This document shows positions 35,957 through 43,363 of a stretch of 64,000 nucleotides of DNA, one piece after another (within the stretch, counting starts at the first letter, position 1; each line of letters begins with the position of its first letter). The stretch is from NCBI GenBank assembly GCA_902785705.1, contig CACZZN010000003.1:1-64000 (forward strand), given 5' to 3'. The stretch comes from an uncultured Veillonellaceae bacterium (lineage in GTDB: Bacteria > Bacillota > Negativicutes > Selenomonadales > Selenomonadaceae). The notes beneath the pieces are model-generated. The model saw nothing but the letters and a program-made list of their open reading frames with translations, was not told the origin of the DNA and searched no databases. The position numbers and the translations under genes were made by a program.

Positions 35957-36565
35957 ATGCATGTGATAGGACTCACAGGCGGCATTGCCTGCGGGAAGAG
36001 CACGGTGTCGAACCGGCTTCGCGCCCTTGGCGCATGCATTCTGGACGCGGATGAAATGGCACATGAGCTTGCGGAGCCGGGACAGGCGCTCTTTCAGGCG
36101 TATGAACGACATTTTGGGGCAGCGGTGCTGATGGAGGATGGAACCCTTAATCGGAAAGCGGTGGGAGAGATTGTCTTCCATCATCCGGCGGAGCGGAAAT
36201 GGATGGACGACACCGCCCATCCCATCCTGCTGGATGGACTGAAAAAACGCATGGAGCGATGCCGGGCAAGCGGCAAGGAAATTATGGTTCTGGATGTGCC
36301 GTTGCTTTTCGAGGCGGGATGGGACAGTTTCTGCGATGAAGTATGGGTGGTTTTTGTGCCGCAGGAAACTCAGGAGCGGCGGCTCATGCAGAGGGATCGG
36401 CTGACCCCGGAGCAGGCGAGGGCGCGCATCAATGCTCAGATGAGCATGGAGGAAAAGTGCAGGCGTGCGGATGTTGTGATCGACAACTCCGGGACAATGG
36501 ATGAGACCGTGCGGAACGTCGAGAAGTTATTCACGGGCAGATGGAGGTCGGGAAAGGCATTATGA
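35957..36565 (+). CDS. coaE: Dephospho-CoA kinase
   Basis: It catalyses the last step of coenzyme A synthesis, phosphorylating the 3'-hydroxyl of dephospho-CoA. The 202-residue protein has the P-loop GLTGGIACGKST at residues 5-16, the conserved DADEMAHEL, HPILLDGLKK, VLDVPLLFEAGW and QRDRLTPEQARARINAQM. All are standard CoaE motifs. It is translationally coupled to polA upstream (GAGGTGAG ribosome binding site) and overlaps the transglycosylase start by four bases downstream. Confidence 0.94.
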   Translation: MHVIGLTGGIACGKSTVSNRLRALGACILDADEMAHELAEPGQALFQAYERHFGAAVLMEDGTLNRKAVGEIVFHHPAERKWMDDTAHPILLDGLKKRMERCRASGKEIMVLDVPLLFEAGWDSFCDEVWVVFVPQETQERRLMQRDRLTPEQARARINAQMSMEEKCRRADVVIDNSGTMDETVRNVEKLFTGRWRSGKAL

Positions 36566-37191
36566 GCGCAAAGATGCAGGAACGTGATGCGAAAAGGCGT
36601 TCCGGAAACCGCAGGACGGACTATGTCCTGCTGGCGGTCCTGTTTCTCGTGGCTTGCTGCGGGGGCATTTATTTTGCGCTCCAGACGGCGCCGGTGCAAA
36701 AGAATTATCTTTATCCGTACCCGTACAAGGAAATCGTGGACCGGTATGCGGAGCGGTATGAGATCGATCCTTATCTGGCGGCGGCGGTCATCAAGAGCGA
36801 AAGCAACTTCCGGCAGGATGTGCATTCCCATCGTGGAGCAATCGGGCTGATGCAGCTCATGCCGGATACCGCGGAGTGGATCGCGTCCCGGTTGGAAGAC
36901 GACGCATACAGCGAAACGCGGCTCCATGAGCCGGACTGCAATATCCAGTACGGCATCTGGTATCTGGCGCATTTGGAGCAGGACTTTGACGGCAATAAAG
37001 TGCTTACGCTGGCCGCCTATAACGCCGGACGAGGGAATGTAGAGGACTGGATCAAGGAGTACCGCTGGGGGATGGATTTTAACCGCATCGATGAAATTCC
37101 CTATGAAGAAACGAGGCTCTATGTGGAAAGGGTCTTGCGATATGAAAAGAAGTATCGGGAGCTCTACGGGAATGCGGATGGTTCGCATTGA
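36562..37191 (+). CDS. Membrane-anchored lytic transglycosylase (SLT family)
   Basis: A 209-residue peptidoglycan lytic transglycosylase. An N-terminal anchor (YVLLAVLFLVACCGGIYFAL, about 22-41) places the catalytic domain outside. The SLT domain shows the catalytic Glu in AAVIKSESNF, then GAIGLMQLMPDTAEWIA, and the AAYNAGRGNVEDW motif. The ATG at 36562 overlaps the coaE stop (ATGA) and follows GGGAAAGG; an upstream ATG at 36541 overlaps coaE more deeply. Size and position beside polA-coaE match a common Firmicutes arrangement. Confidence 0.9.
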   Translation: MSAKMQERDAKRRSGNRRTDYVLLAVLFLVACCGGIYFALQTAPVQKNYLYPYPYKEIVDRYAERYEIDPYLAAAVIKSESNFRQDVHSHRGAIGLMQLMPDTAEWIASRLEDDAYSETRLHEPDCNIQYGIWYLAHLEQDFDGNKVLTLAAYNAGRGNVEDWIKEYRWGMDFNRIDEIPYEETRLYVERVLRYEKKYRELYGNADGSH

Positions 37192-37213
37192 TTGATGGAA
37201 AGGATGCTATAGC

Positions 37214-40200
37214 GTGAAGAAGTTCTGCATCGTACCGCAAAAGGAGAACATGTTTTGGCAGTTGGTGCAGGGCATGCAGCTTTCCGATGCGGAGCGCAAG
37301 CTTTTGAAGTCCTGTCAGATCAAGCATGTGGAGGTCTCTCCGAAAGTCAATCGGTGGGAGATCCTGCTGCAGACGCAGCAGCTTGTGGCCGGAGACTTGC
37401 TTTCCCGTGCGGCGGAGCATATCGCAGAGCATCACCGGCTCAGTGAAGTGCTCTTTTATCAGGATATCATCGATATTGAAACGGCTGTGGACAGTGCGTG
37501 GAAAGAGCTTGTCCACATGACGGCGGACGGCGTGCCGACCGTTTTTGCATTGCTGCGGCACGCGCGCCATACCGTGGACGGCAGCCGCATTCTGCTCGAG
37601 GTGGAAGGTGAGTTCAGCAGCGAGGTGCTTTGTGCGCACCGGGTGCCTTTGATGATGCAAAAGGCGGTGCGCTCGCTTTTGGGATTCCACTGTGATATCG
37701 AGTGCGTTGCGGTGGATGAGGAGATTCCTGCGGATGAATCCATCGGAGCTTTTGAGATGCCGGCACATCTGCAGACGGTGGACAGAAAGGCAGTCCGGCC
37801 GGAGAAGCACATGCAGACGGCAAAAATGCCTGCGCCAAAGGCGTTGGAGGAAAAGGGCACAAAGGCGAACGTCACAAAGGAAAAAGCAAAGACTGTACCG
37901 GAGGATCTTTCTGCGCCCGTTGTACTGCCCGCACAGGGAAATGTGCTGTTTGGGCGCAATATCATGGGCGAGGGGATTCCCATCGCAGATCTGGAAGGCG
38001 AGCAGAAAAATGTGATCTTGGAGGGATTCATTGGCGAAGGGGCGCAGTTCGGCATCAAGACCAACACCTTCAAAACGGGGAACCAGCTGCTGTCCTTCTG
38101 CATTGCGGACCATACGGACGGCATCTGCTGCAAGAAGTTCTTCAAGGGGAAGGAAAAGGATGAGCTCGATCAGGTGCTGGAACACCTGAAAGAGGGCATG
38201 GAGGTGCGTGTTCATGGCGCGGTGCGCTTCGATACCTACATGAACGAATACGTGCTCTTCATGGACAGCCTGGTGAAGCGCGAAGCCGCGAAGCGCAAGG
38301 ATACGGCGCCGGAAAAGCGCGTGGAGCTGCACGCTCATACGACGATGAGCAGCATGGATGCGGTCGTGGCGGTCAAGGATCTCATCAAGACGGCGGCGAA
38401 ATGGGGCTGGCCCGCGATCGCGATCACGGATCATGGCGTCGTGCAGGCATTCCCCGATGCGGAAAAAGAACTGGAGAAGGACAAGCTCGACATCAAGGTC
38501 ATCTATGGCATGGAGGGGTATCTTACCGGGGATGACTTTGAGCAGAAGCGGGCGAACCATATCATCCTGCTGGCCAAGAACCCCATCGGGCTCAGGAATC
38601 TCTATCGTCTCGTTTCGCTTTCTCACCTGAAGTACCTGCATCGCCAGCCACGCATTCCGAAAAAGATACTTTCGGAGTATCGTGAAGGGCTGATCATTGG
38701 TTCTGCCTGCGAGGCGGGAGAATTGATCCGTGCGATTGTGGGCGGGCAGAGCGAAGAAGAGCTTCTGGAAATCGCAAAATTCTACGATTATCTTGAGATC
38801 CAGCCGATCCACAACAATGATTTTCTGAAGCGCAGCGAGGAATTCCCCGATGTGCAGACGGATGAGGATCTCATCAACATCAATCTCAAGGTGGCGGAGC
38901 TTGCAAAAAAACTGGGGAAGATGCTGGTCGCGACCTGCGATGTGCATTTTCTGAATCCGGAGGATGCGATTTACCGCGCAATCCTCATGACGGGCAAGGG
39001 CTTTGAAGATGCTGATTTCCAGCCGCCCCTTTACCTGCGCACGACGGAGGAAATGCTTGCGGAATTCCAGTATCTCGGCGAAGAAGCGGCATACGAGGCC
39101 GTGGTCACGAATCCGAGACGGATCAGCGAGTCGGTGGAGCGTTTCAAGCCGATTCCCGATGACCTGTATTCGCCGATGATTCCGGGGGCGGATGACGAAA
39201 TACGCAATATGTCCTATCACAAGGCAAAGGAACTCTATGGGGAGAATCTGCCGGAAATCGTGGAGGCGAGGCTGCAGCAGGAACTCAAACCCATCATCGG
39301 CCATGGCTTTTCCGTGCTGTATCTCATTTCCCAGCGTCTGGTGAAGAAGTCCAATGATGACGGCTATCTCGTCGGCTCTCGTGGTTCGGTGGGTTCCTCC
39401 TTCATTGCGACGATGACGGGCATCACCGAGGTCAATCCTCTGCCGCCCCATTGGCGCTGTCCGCACTGCCAGTACAGCAAGTTCATCACGGACGGCTCGG
39501 TGGGGTGCGGCTATGACCTTCCCGACAGGGACTGCCCGGTCTGCGGCACGCCGCTCATCAAGGACGGGCACGATATCCCCTTCGCGGTGTTCCTTGGCTT
39601 CGATGGCGACAAGGTACCGGATATTGACTTGAATTTCTCGGGGACCTATCAGCCGGTGGCCCACAAATATACGGAGATTCTTTTCGGCAAGGACAATGTC
39701 TATCGTGCGGGAACCATTGCGACGGTAGCGGATAAGACGGCCTTTGGTTTTGTGCTGAAATACTACGAGGAAAAGGGCAAAAAAAAGCATCGTGCTTTCA
39801 TCGCCCATATTGCGCAAGGCTGCATGGGGACGAAACGCACGACGGGACAGCATCCTGCGGGCATCATGGTCGTGCCGCGCAATATGGATGTGCATTTCTT
39901 CACGCCGATCCAGCGCCCCGCGGATGACAAGAACACGACCACCATCACGACGCATTTCGACTATCATTCCATCAGCAGCCGTTTGGTCAAGCTGGACATT
40001 CTGGGGCACGATGATCCGACGGTCATCAAGATGCTGGAGGATCTCACCCATCGCGATCCGAAGACCATTCCGCTGGATGACAAGGCGACGCTGTCCATTT
40101 TTTCCTGTACGGACGCACTGGGCGTCACGCCGGAGGAACTGGGCGCGAATTCGGGCACTTTTGGCATACCGGAGTTCCGCACGAGCTTCACGCGGCAGAT

Positions 40201-41050
40201 GATCGACGACACGCATCCAGACTGTTTCAGCGATCTGGTGCGCATCTCGGGTTTTTCCCACGGCACGGATGTTTGGCTCGGCAATGCGCAGGATCTGATC
40301 CGCGCAGGTACCTGCACGCTGCATGATGCGATTTCCGCCCGCGATGACATCATGATGTACCTGATTCACAATGGCATCGACCCGCTGCTTTCCTTCAAGA
40401 CGATGGAGGCCGTGCGAAAAGGCAAGGGAATCAAGCCCGAAGTGGTGGAGATCCTGCGGCAGGGCAAGGTGCCGGAGTGGTACATCGAGTCCTGCCAGAA
40501 AATCAAATACCTTTTCCCAAGGGCGCACGCGACGGCCTATGTCATGATGGCATACCGCATTGCATTCTGCAAGGTTCACTATCCGCTGGCGTACTATGCG
40601 GCCTATTTCTCGATCCGTGCCGCGGAATTCGACGCGGATGTGGTGGCGCGCGGGGAGGATTTTGTCGGAGAGCAGATTCGTCTCTTGGAGGAGAAAGCGA
40701 AGGAAAAGAAGCTGGAAGGCAAGGAAAGCGCGACGCTGATCGTGCTGCAGCTCGCATGGGAGATGTATCTCAGGGGCTTCAGCGTGGAGTATGTGGACCT
40801 CTATCGCTCGGATGCGGAGAAATTCATCATCCTGGAAAACTCCCTGCTGCCGCCCTTTGCGTCCCTTGACGGTATCGGCGTCTCAGCGGCAAACGGAATC
40901 GTGGAGGCCCGCAAGGCAGGCGATTTCACGTCAGTCGATGATTTGCGGAAACGCTCCGGTATTTCCAAGACCAATGTGGAGATCCTGCGCCATCATGGCT
41001 GTCTTGACGGCATGAGCGAAAGCGATCAGCTGGAACTTTTCAGCATGTGA
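37214..41050 (+). CDS. polC: DNA polymerase III PolC-type alpha subunit lacking the internal exonuclease domain
   Basis: PolC is the main replicase of low-GC Gram-positive bacteria. The 1278 residues include the N-terminal domain, an OB fold (about 235-365), a PHP domain starting ELHAHTTMSSMDAVV near 377, and the polymerase core with GSRGSVGSSFIATMTGITEV, the zinc motif CPHCQYS/CPVCGTP, and DKVPDIDLNFSG (catalytic Asp residues). The C-terminal helix-hairpin-helix region ends QLELFSM. Canonical PolC is about 1430 residues because a DnaQ-like exonuclease with DVETTG is inserted inside the PHP domain after the YGMEGYL position; here the sequence passes straight from GMEGYLTGDDFE to RANHIILLAKN with no such domain. 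Proofreading must come from another protein. Confidence 0.94.
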   Translation: MKKFCIVPQKENMFWQLVQGMQLSDAERKLLKSCQIKHVEVSPKVNRWEILLQTQQLVAGDLLSRAAEHIAEHHRLSEVLFYQDIIDIETAVDSAWKELVHMTADGVPTVFALLRHARHTVDGSRILLEVEGEFSSEVLCAHRVPLMMQKAVRSLLGFHCDIECVAVDEEIPADESIGAFEMPAHLQTVDRKAVRPEKHMQTAKMPAPKALEEKGTKANVTKEKAKTVPEDLSAPVVLPAQGNVLFGRNIMGEGIPIADLEGEQKNVILEGFIGEGAQFGIKTNTFKTGNQLLSFCIADHTDGICCKKFFKGKEKDELDQVLEHLKEGMEVRVHGAVRFDTYMNEYVLFMDSLVKREAAKRKDTAPEKRVELHAHTTMSSMDAVVAVKDLIKTAAKWGWPAIAITDHGVVQAFPDAEKELEKDKLDIKVIYGMEGYLTGDDFEQKRANHIILLAKNPIGLRNLYRLVSLSHLKYLHRQPRIPKKILSEYREGLIIGSACEAGELIRAIVGGQSEEELLEIAKFYDYLEIQPIHNNDFLKRSEEFPDVQTDEDLININLKVAELAKKLGKMLVATCDVHFLNPEDAIYRAILMTGKGFEDADFQPPLYLRTTEEMLAEFQYLGEEAAYEAVVTNPRRISESVERFKPIPDDLYSPMIPGADDEIRNMSYHKAKELYGENLPEIVEARLQQELKPIIGHGFSVLYLISQRLVKKSNDDGYLVGSRGSVGSSFIATMTGITEVNPLPPHWRCPHCQYSKFITDGSVGCGYDLPDRDCPVCGTPLIKDGHDIPFAVFLGFDGDKVPDIDLNFSGTYQPVAHKYTEILFGKDNVYRAGTIATVADKTAFGFVLKYYEEKGKKKHRAFIAHIAQGCMGTKRTTGQHPAGIMVVPRNMDVHFFTPIQRPADDKNTTTITTHFDYHSISSRLVKLDILGHDDPTVIKMLEDLTHRDPKTIPLDDKATLSIFSCTDALGVTPEELGANSGTFGIPEFRTSFTRQMIDDTHPDCFSDLVRISGFSHGTDVWLGNAQDLIRAGTCTLHDAISARDDIMMYLIHNGIDPLLSFKTMEAVRKGKGIKPEVVEILRQGKVPEWYIESCQKIKYLFPRAHATAYVMMAYRIAFCKVHYPLAYYAAYFSIRAAEFDADVVARGEDFVGEQIRLLEEKAKEKKLEGKESATLIVLQLAWEMYLRGFSVEYVDLYRSDAEKFIILENSLLPPFASLDGIGVSAANGIVEARKAGDFTSVDDLRKRSGISKTNVEILRHHGCLDGMSESDQLELFSM

Positions 41051-41087
41051 AAGTTCTTAAGGAGACACGGATTTCATCAGTGTTTCC

Positions 41088-41254
41088 TTAAGGAAACGCT
41101 GATTAATTCCTTTTTGCCCTTGTCGAGTCTTTTTCCGCCATGCTGCGTCAGATGCCGTTCGACGTAGCTCTGCTACGACTTCACGGCATCTTCCTTGCCT
41201 GACGAAAAAATCCTTTGACAAGGACAAAAACTCATTTAATCATCGTTTCCTTAA
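41088..41254. repeat. 167-bp structured inverted-repeat element with 19-bp terminal repeats
   Basis: The ends TTAAGGAAACGCTGATTAA (41088-41106) and TTAATCATCGTTTCCTTAA (41236-41254) are inverted repeats with one mismatch. Inner arms also pair (CCTTGTC/GACAAGG, CGTCAG/CTGACG, GATGCCG/CGGCATC), with a tip CGTAGC-TCT-GCTACG. A further half-palindrome, ATCAGTGTTTCC, lies just outside the left end. The right end runs into the Rrf2 gene and contains its stop codon. It looks like a non-autonomous mobile repeat. Confidence 0.7.
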
Positions 41255-41697
41255 ATAAAGTACATCAGATTATCCGGCGAGGTCTCCTCTGCGACAGCTG
41301 ACAAAATATCGTCCAAGCTCACGGATGCCAAGGATTTTTTGATATTTTCCTCCAACGGGGCATATACCCGCGCTTCGATGGCACGATCCAGCGCGGGCAC
41401 TTTTCCCTCCGTGATGGGCATAGTTTTTTCCGTGAGAAACAGCTCAATGGAGGAAAGAATGTCGTAGACGGATATTTCGGCGGGTTTCTTGGCAAGCCGA
41501 TAGCCGCCTTGGGAGCCTTTGATGGAAACGACCAGATGGGAGCGCTTCAAGATGGAGAAGACTTGCTCCAGATAGATTTTGGATATGTCGAATTTGTTCG
41601 ATATGCTGAGAATCGTAACGGGCGCAGCCGATTCATACTGCTTTGCCAGATACGCCATGGCGGTCAGCCCGTACCGGCCCTTTGCAGAAATCTTCAT
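41251..41697 (-). CDS. cymR: Rrf2-family regulator, CymR-like
   Basis: A 148-residue winged-helix regulator (MKISAKGRYGLTAMAYLAKQY; recognition helix SISNKFDISKIYLEQVFSILKRS; wing GSQGGYRLAKKPAEISV). There is no cysteine at all, so it cannot bind an Fe-S cluster as IscR does; this fits CymR, which senses O-acetylserine through CysK. It is divergent from cysK, as expected for a cysteine-metabolism regulator. ATG at 41697 follows GATGAGGTG. The final codons (MYFI) and stop fall in the terminal repeat of the adjacent element, so the native C-terminus may have been changed. Naming it CymR is inference from context. Confidence 0.75.
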   Translation of the reverse strand: MKISAKGRYGLTAMAYLAKQYESAAPVTILSISNKFDISKIYLEQVFSILKRSHLVVSIKGSQGGYRLAKKPAEISVYDILSSIELFLTEKTMPITEGKVPALDRAIEARVYAPLEENIKKSLASVSLDDILSAVAEETSPDNLMYFI

Positions 41698-41837
41698 AAA
41701 AAAACACCTCATCTCGTTCAATATACTGTATCATAGCGAAGACCGAGGAAAATGTCAAATACATAGTTTTACGATATGCATTCAAGGCTGATCAATCATC
41801 GTATGAAAGGATGGTAGTTCAGCCATCTTTTTTGGGG

Positions 41838-41888
41838 TTGACAGAATGAAAAAAGTATTGTAATATAAACATATCGTTTTAATATGTT
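41838..41888 (+). promoter_or_regulatory. cysK promoter with palindromic operator
   Basis: TTGACA (41838-41843) and TAATAT (41861-41866) are 17 bases apart. A palindrome AACATAT-7-ATATGTT (41868-41888) covers the transcription start. A terminator-like GATGG/CCATC hairpin with six T lies just upstream at about 41813-41833. The rest of the 294-bp gap between the two genes holds only the small leader frame listed next. Confidence 0.7.
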
Positions 41889-41917
41889 TTATAACTTAAG
41901 ATCTGGAGGAAAATAAG

Positions 41918-41950
41918 TTGGACAAACAAATGGTTCAAGTTATTTTTTGA
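41918..41950 (+). CDS. Possible 10-codon leader peptide upstream of cysK
   Basis: A TTG start 7 bases after a strong GGAGG reads MDKQMVQVIF and stops 41 bases before cysK. It lies just inside the transcribed leader. It has no cysteine or methionine run, so simple attenuation by a cysteine codon is not evident. Confidence 0.3.
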   Translation: MDKQMVQVIF

Positions 41951-41991
41951 CAGATCCTTAATGACTGAAATCGGGAAATGGAGGAGTTTTT

Positions 41992-42924
41992 ATGTCGCAT
42001 ATTTTTCATGGTGTAACAGAGCTGATTGGTCATACCCCCCTGCTGGAAGCAAAGAATTTCGGCAAAGCCAATGAATTGAAGGCGAATCTGCTGGTGAAGC
42101 TGGAGTATTTCAATCCGGCAGGCAGCGTGAAGGACCGCATTGCAAAGGCGATGGTCGAGAAGGCGGAGCGTGAGGGGATACTCAAGCCCGACTCTGTCAT
42201 CATCGAGCCGACCAGCGGCAATACCGGCATCGGACTTGCCAGCGTCGCGGCAGCGCGAGGCTATCGGGCCATCCTGACGATGCCCGAGACCATGAGCGTA
42301 GAGCGCCGGAATCTTTTGAAGGCCTACGGCGCAGAAATTGTGCTGACAGATGGCTCGAAGGGCATGAAAGGCGCAATCAGCAAGGCAGAGGAGCTTGCAA
42401 AAGATATTCCGAATGCATGGATTCCCCGGCAGTTTGAAAATCCTGCGAACCCTGCAGCGCACGAGGCCACGACGGGCGTCGAGATCTGGGAGGATACGGA
42501 CGGACAGGTTGCGGCCTTCCTTGCAGGCGTTGGCACAGGCGGCACGTTGACAGGTGTCGGGCGCTATCTGAAATCGAAGAATAAAGATGTGAAGATCTTT
42601 GCGGTGGAGCCGGAGACCTCACCCGTATTGTCGAAGGGGACCGCGGGACCGCACAAGATCCAGGGAATCGGCGCGGGCTTTGTACCCGATACGTTGGACA
42701 CGAAGATTTACGATGAGGTCCTGCCCATAGCCAATGAGACTGCATTCCGCTATGGGAGGCAGTTTGCACGGACGGAGGGAATCTTGGTCGGCATTTCTTC
42801 CGGCGCGGCGCTTGCGGCAGCCGTGCAAATCGCTCAGCGCGAGGCGTATGCAGGAAAGAATATCGTGGCCTTGCTCCCGGATACGGGAGACCGATATCTT
42901 TCCACCGAACTTTTCAACGGATGA
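41992..42924 (+). CDS. cysK: Cysteine synthase A
   Basis: A PLP enzyme that makes cysteine from O-acetylserine and sulfide. The 310-residue length is typical. The PLP lysine is in [11 protein letters not shown] near residue 43, the phosphate loop is [10 protein letters not shown], and the substrate loop is [21 protein letters not shown] follows near the C-terminus. The ribosome binding site GGAGGAG is 5 bases before the ATG. It is transcribed divergently from the CymR-like regulator and its promoter holds a palindrome over the start site. Confidence 0.95.
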   Translation: MSHIFHGVTELIGHTPLLEAKNFGKANELKANLLVKLEYFNPAGSVKDRIAKAMVEKAEREGILKPDSVIIEPTSGNTGIGLASVAAARGYRAILTMPETMSVERRNLLKAYGAEIVLTDGSKGMKGAISKAEELAKDIPNAWIPRQFENPANPAAHEATTGVEIWEDTDGQVAAFLAGVGTGGTLTGVGRYLKSKNKDVKIFAVEPETSPVLSKGTAGPHKIQGIGAGFVPDTLDTKIYDEVLPIANETAFRYGRQFARTEGILVGISSGAALAAAVQIAQREAYAGKNIVALLPDTGDRYLSTELFNG

Positions 42925-42978
42925 AAATGGTTTGAAATCCGACCCGATCCGATTTACAAACATTTTCCCTAAAAAATG

Positions 42979-43007
42979 TTGACAAGATACGGGAGTCTAT
43001 GTATAAT
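42979..43007 (+). promoter_or_regulatory. Strong promoter of the tRNA operon
   Basis: Perfect TTGACA and TATAAT are separated by 17 bases, 30 bases before the first tRNA. A perfect 8-bp inverted repeat AACATTTT/AAAATGTT overlaps the -35 element. Confidence 0.85.
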
Positions 43008-43037
43008 TACATTTGTTGCTGAATGCAACGGATGAAC

Positions 43038-43114
43038 GGCCCGGTAGTTTAGTTGGTTAGAATGCCGCCCTGTCACGGCGGAGGTCAGGGGTTCAAGTCC
43101 CCTTCGGGTCGCCA
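43038..43114 (+). tRNA. tRNA-Asp (anticodon GTC)
   Basis: A 77-base cloverleaf including encoded CCA. The acceptor GGCCCGG pairs with TCGGGTC, the anticodon arm is CCGCC-CTGTCAC-GGCGG, and the T loop is GTTCAAG. Confidence 0.96.
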
Positions 43115-43117
43115 TTT

Positions 43118-43192
43118 GCGGAAATAGCTCAGTGGTAGAGCACCACCTTGCCAAGGTGGGGGTCGCGAGTTCGAGCCTCGTTTTCCGCTCCA
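43118..43192 (+). tRNA. tRNA-Gly (anticodon GCC)
   Basis: A 75-base cloverleaf with encoded CCA. The acceptor starts GCGGAAA, the anticodon arm is CCACC-TTGCCAA-GGTGG, and the T loop is GTTCGAG. It lies 3 bases after tRNA-Asp. Confidence 0.96.
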
Positions 43193-43198
43193 TCGCAA

Positions 43199-43272
43199 GG
43201 CGACATAGCCAAGTGGTAAGGCCGAGGTCTGCAAAACCTTTATCCCCAGTTCGATTCTGGGTGTCGCCTCCA
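43199..43272 (+). tRNA. tRNA-Cys (anticodon GCA)
   Basis: A 74-base cloverleaf with encoded CCA. The acceptor GGCGACA pairs with TGTCGCC, the anticodon loop reads TCTGCAAAA, and the T loop is GTTCGAT. It lies 6 bases after tRNA-Gly. A cysteine tRNA so close to cysK is notable but may be chance. Confidence 0.96.
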
Positions 43273-43282
43273 ACGTCCATCG

Positions 43283-43308
43283 AAGCCCGGAGCGATCCGG
43301 GCTTTTTT
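43283..43308 (+). terminator. Terminator of the tRNA operon
   Basis: AAGCCCGGA pairs with TCCGGGCTT around a short loop, followed by a run of T. Confidence 0.9.
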
Positions 43309-43320
43309 GTGTTTCAAACG

Positions 43321-43361
43321 AAATCCCCTCAAAGCGCGGTTTGATTGCTTTGAGGGGATTT
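43321..43361 (-). terminator. Terminator of nadE
   Basis: A perfect 14-bp stem AAATCCCCTCAAAG/CTTTGAGGGGATTT lies 2 bases after the nadE stop on the minus strand. Confidence 0.8.
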
Positions 43362-43363
43362 GT

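Noticed and set aside
37079..40579. Very long open frame (about 1166 codons) on the strand opposite polC
   Set aside because: It is a shadow of the GC-biased polC gene: its composition is rich in Arg, His and Leu, no family motif appears, and polC on the other strand has full-length conserved motifs.
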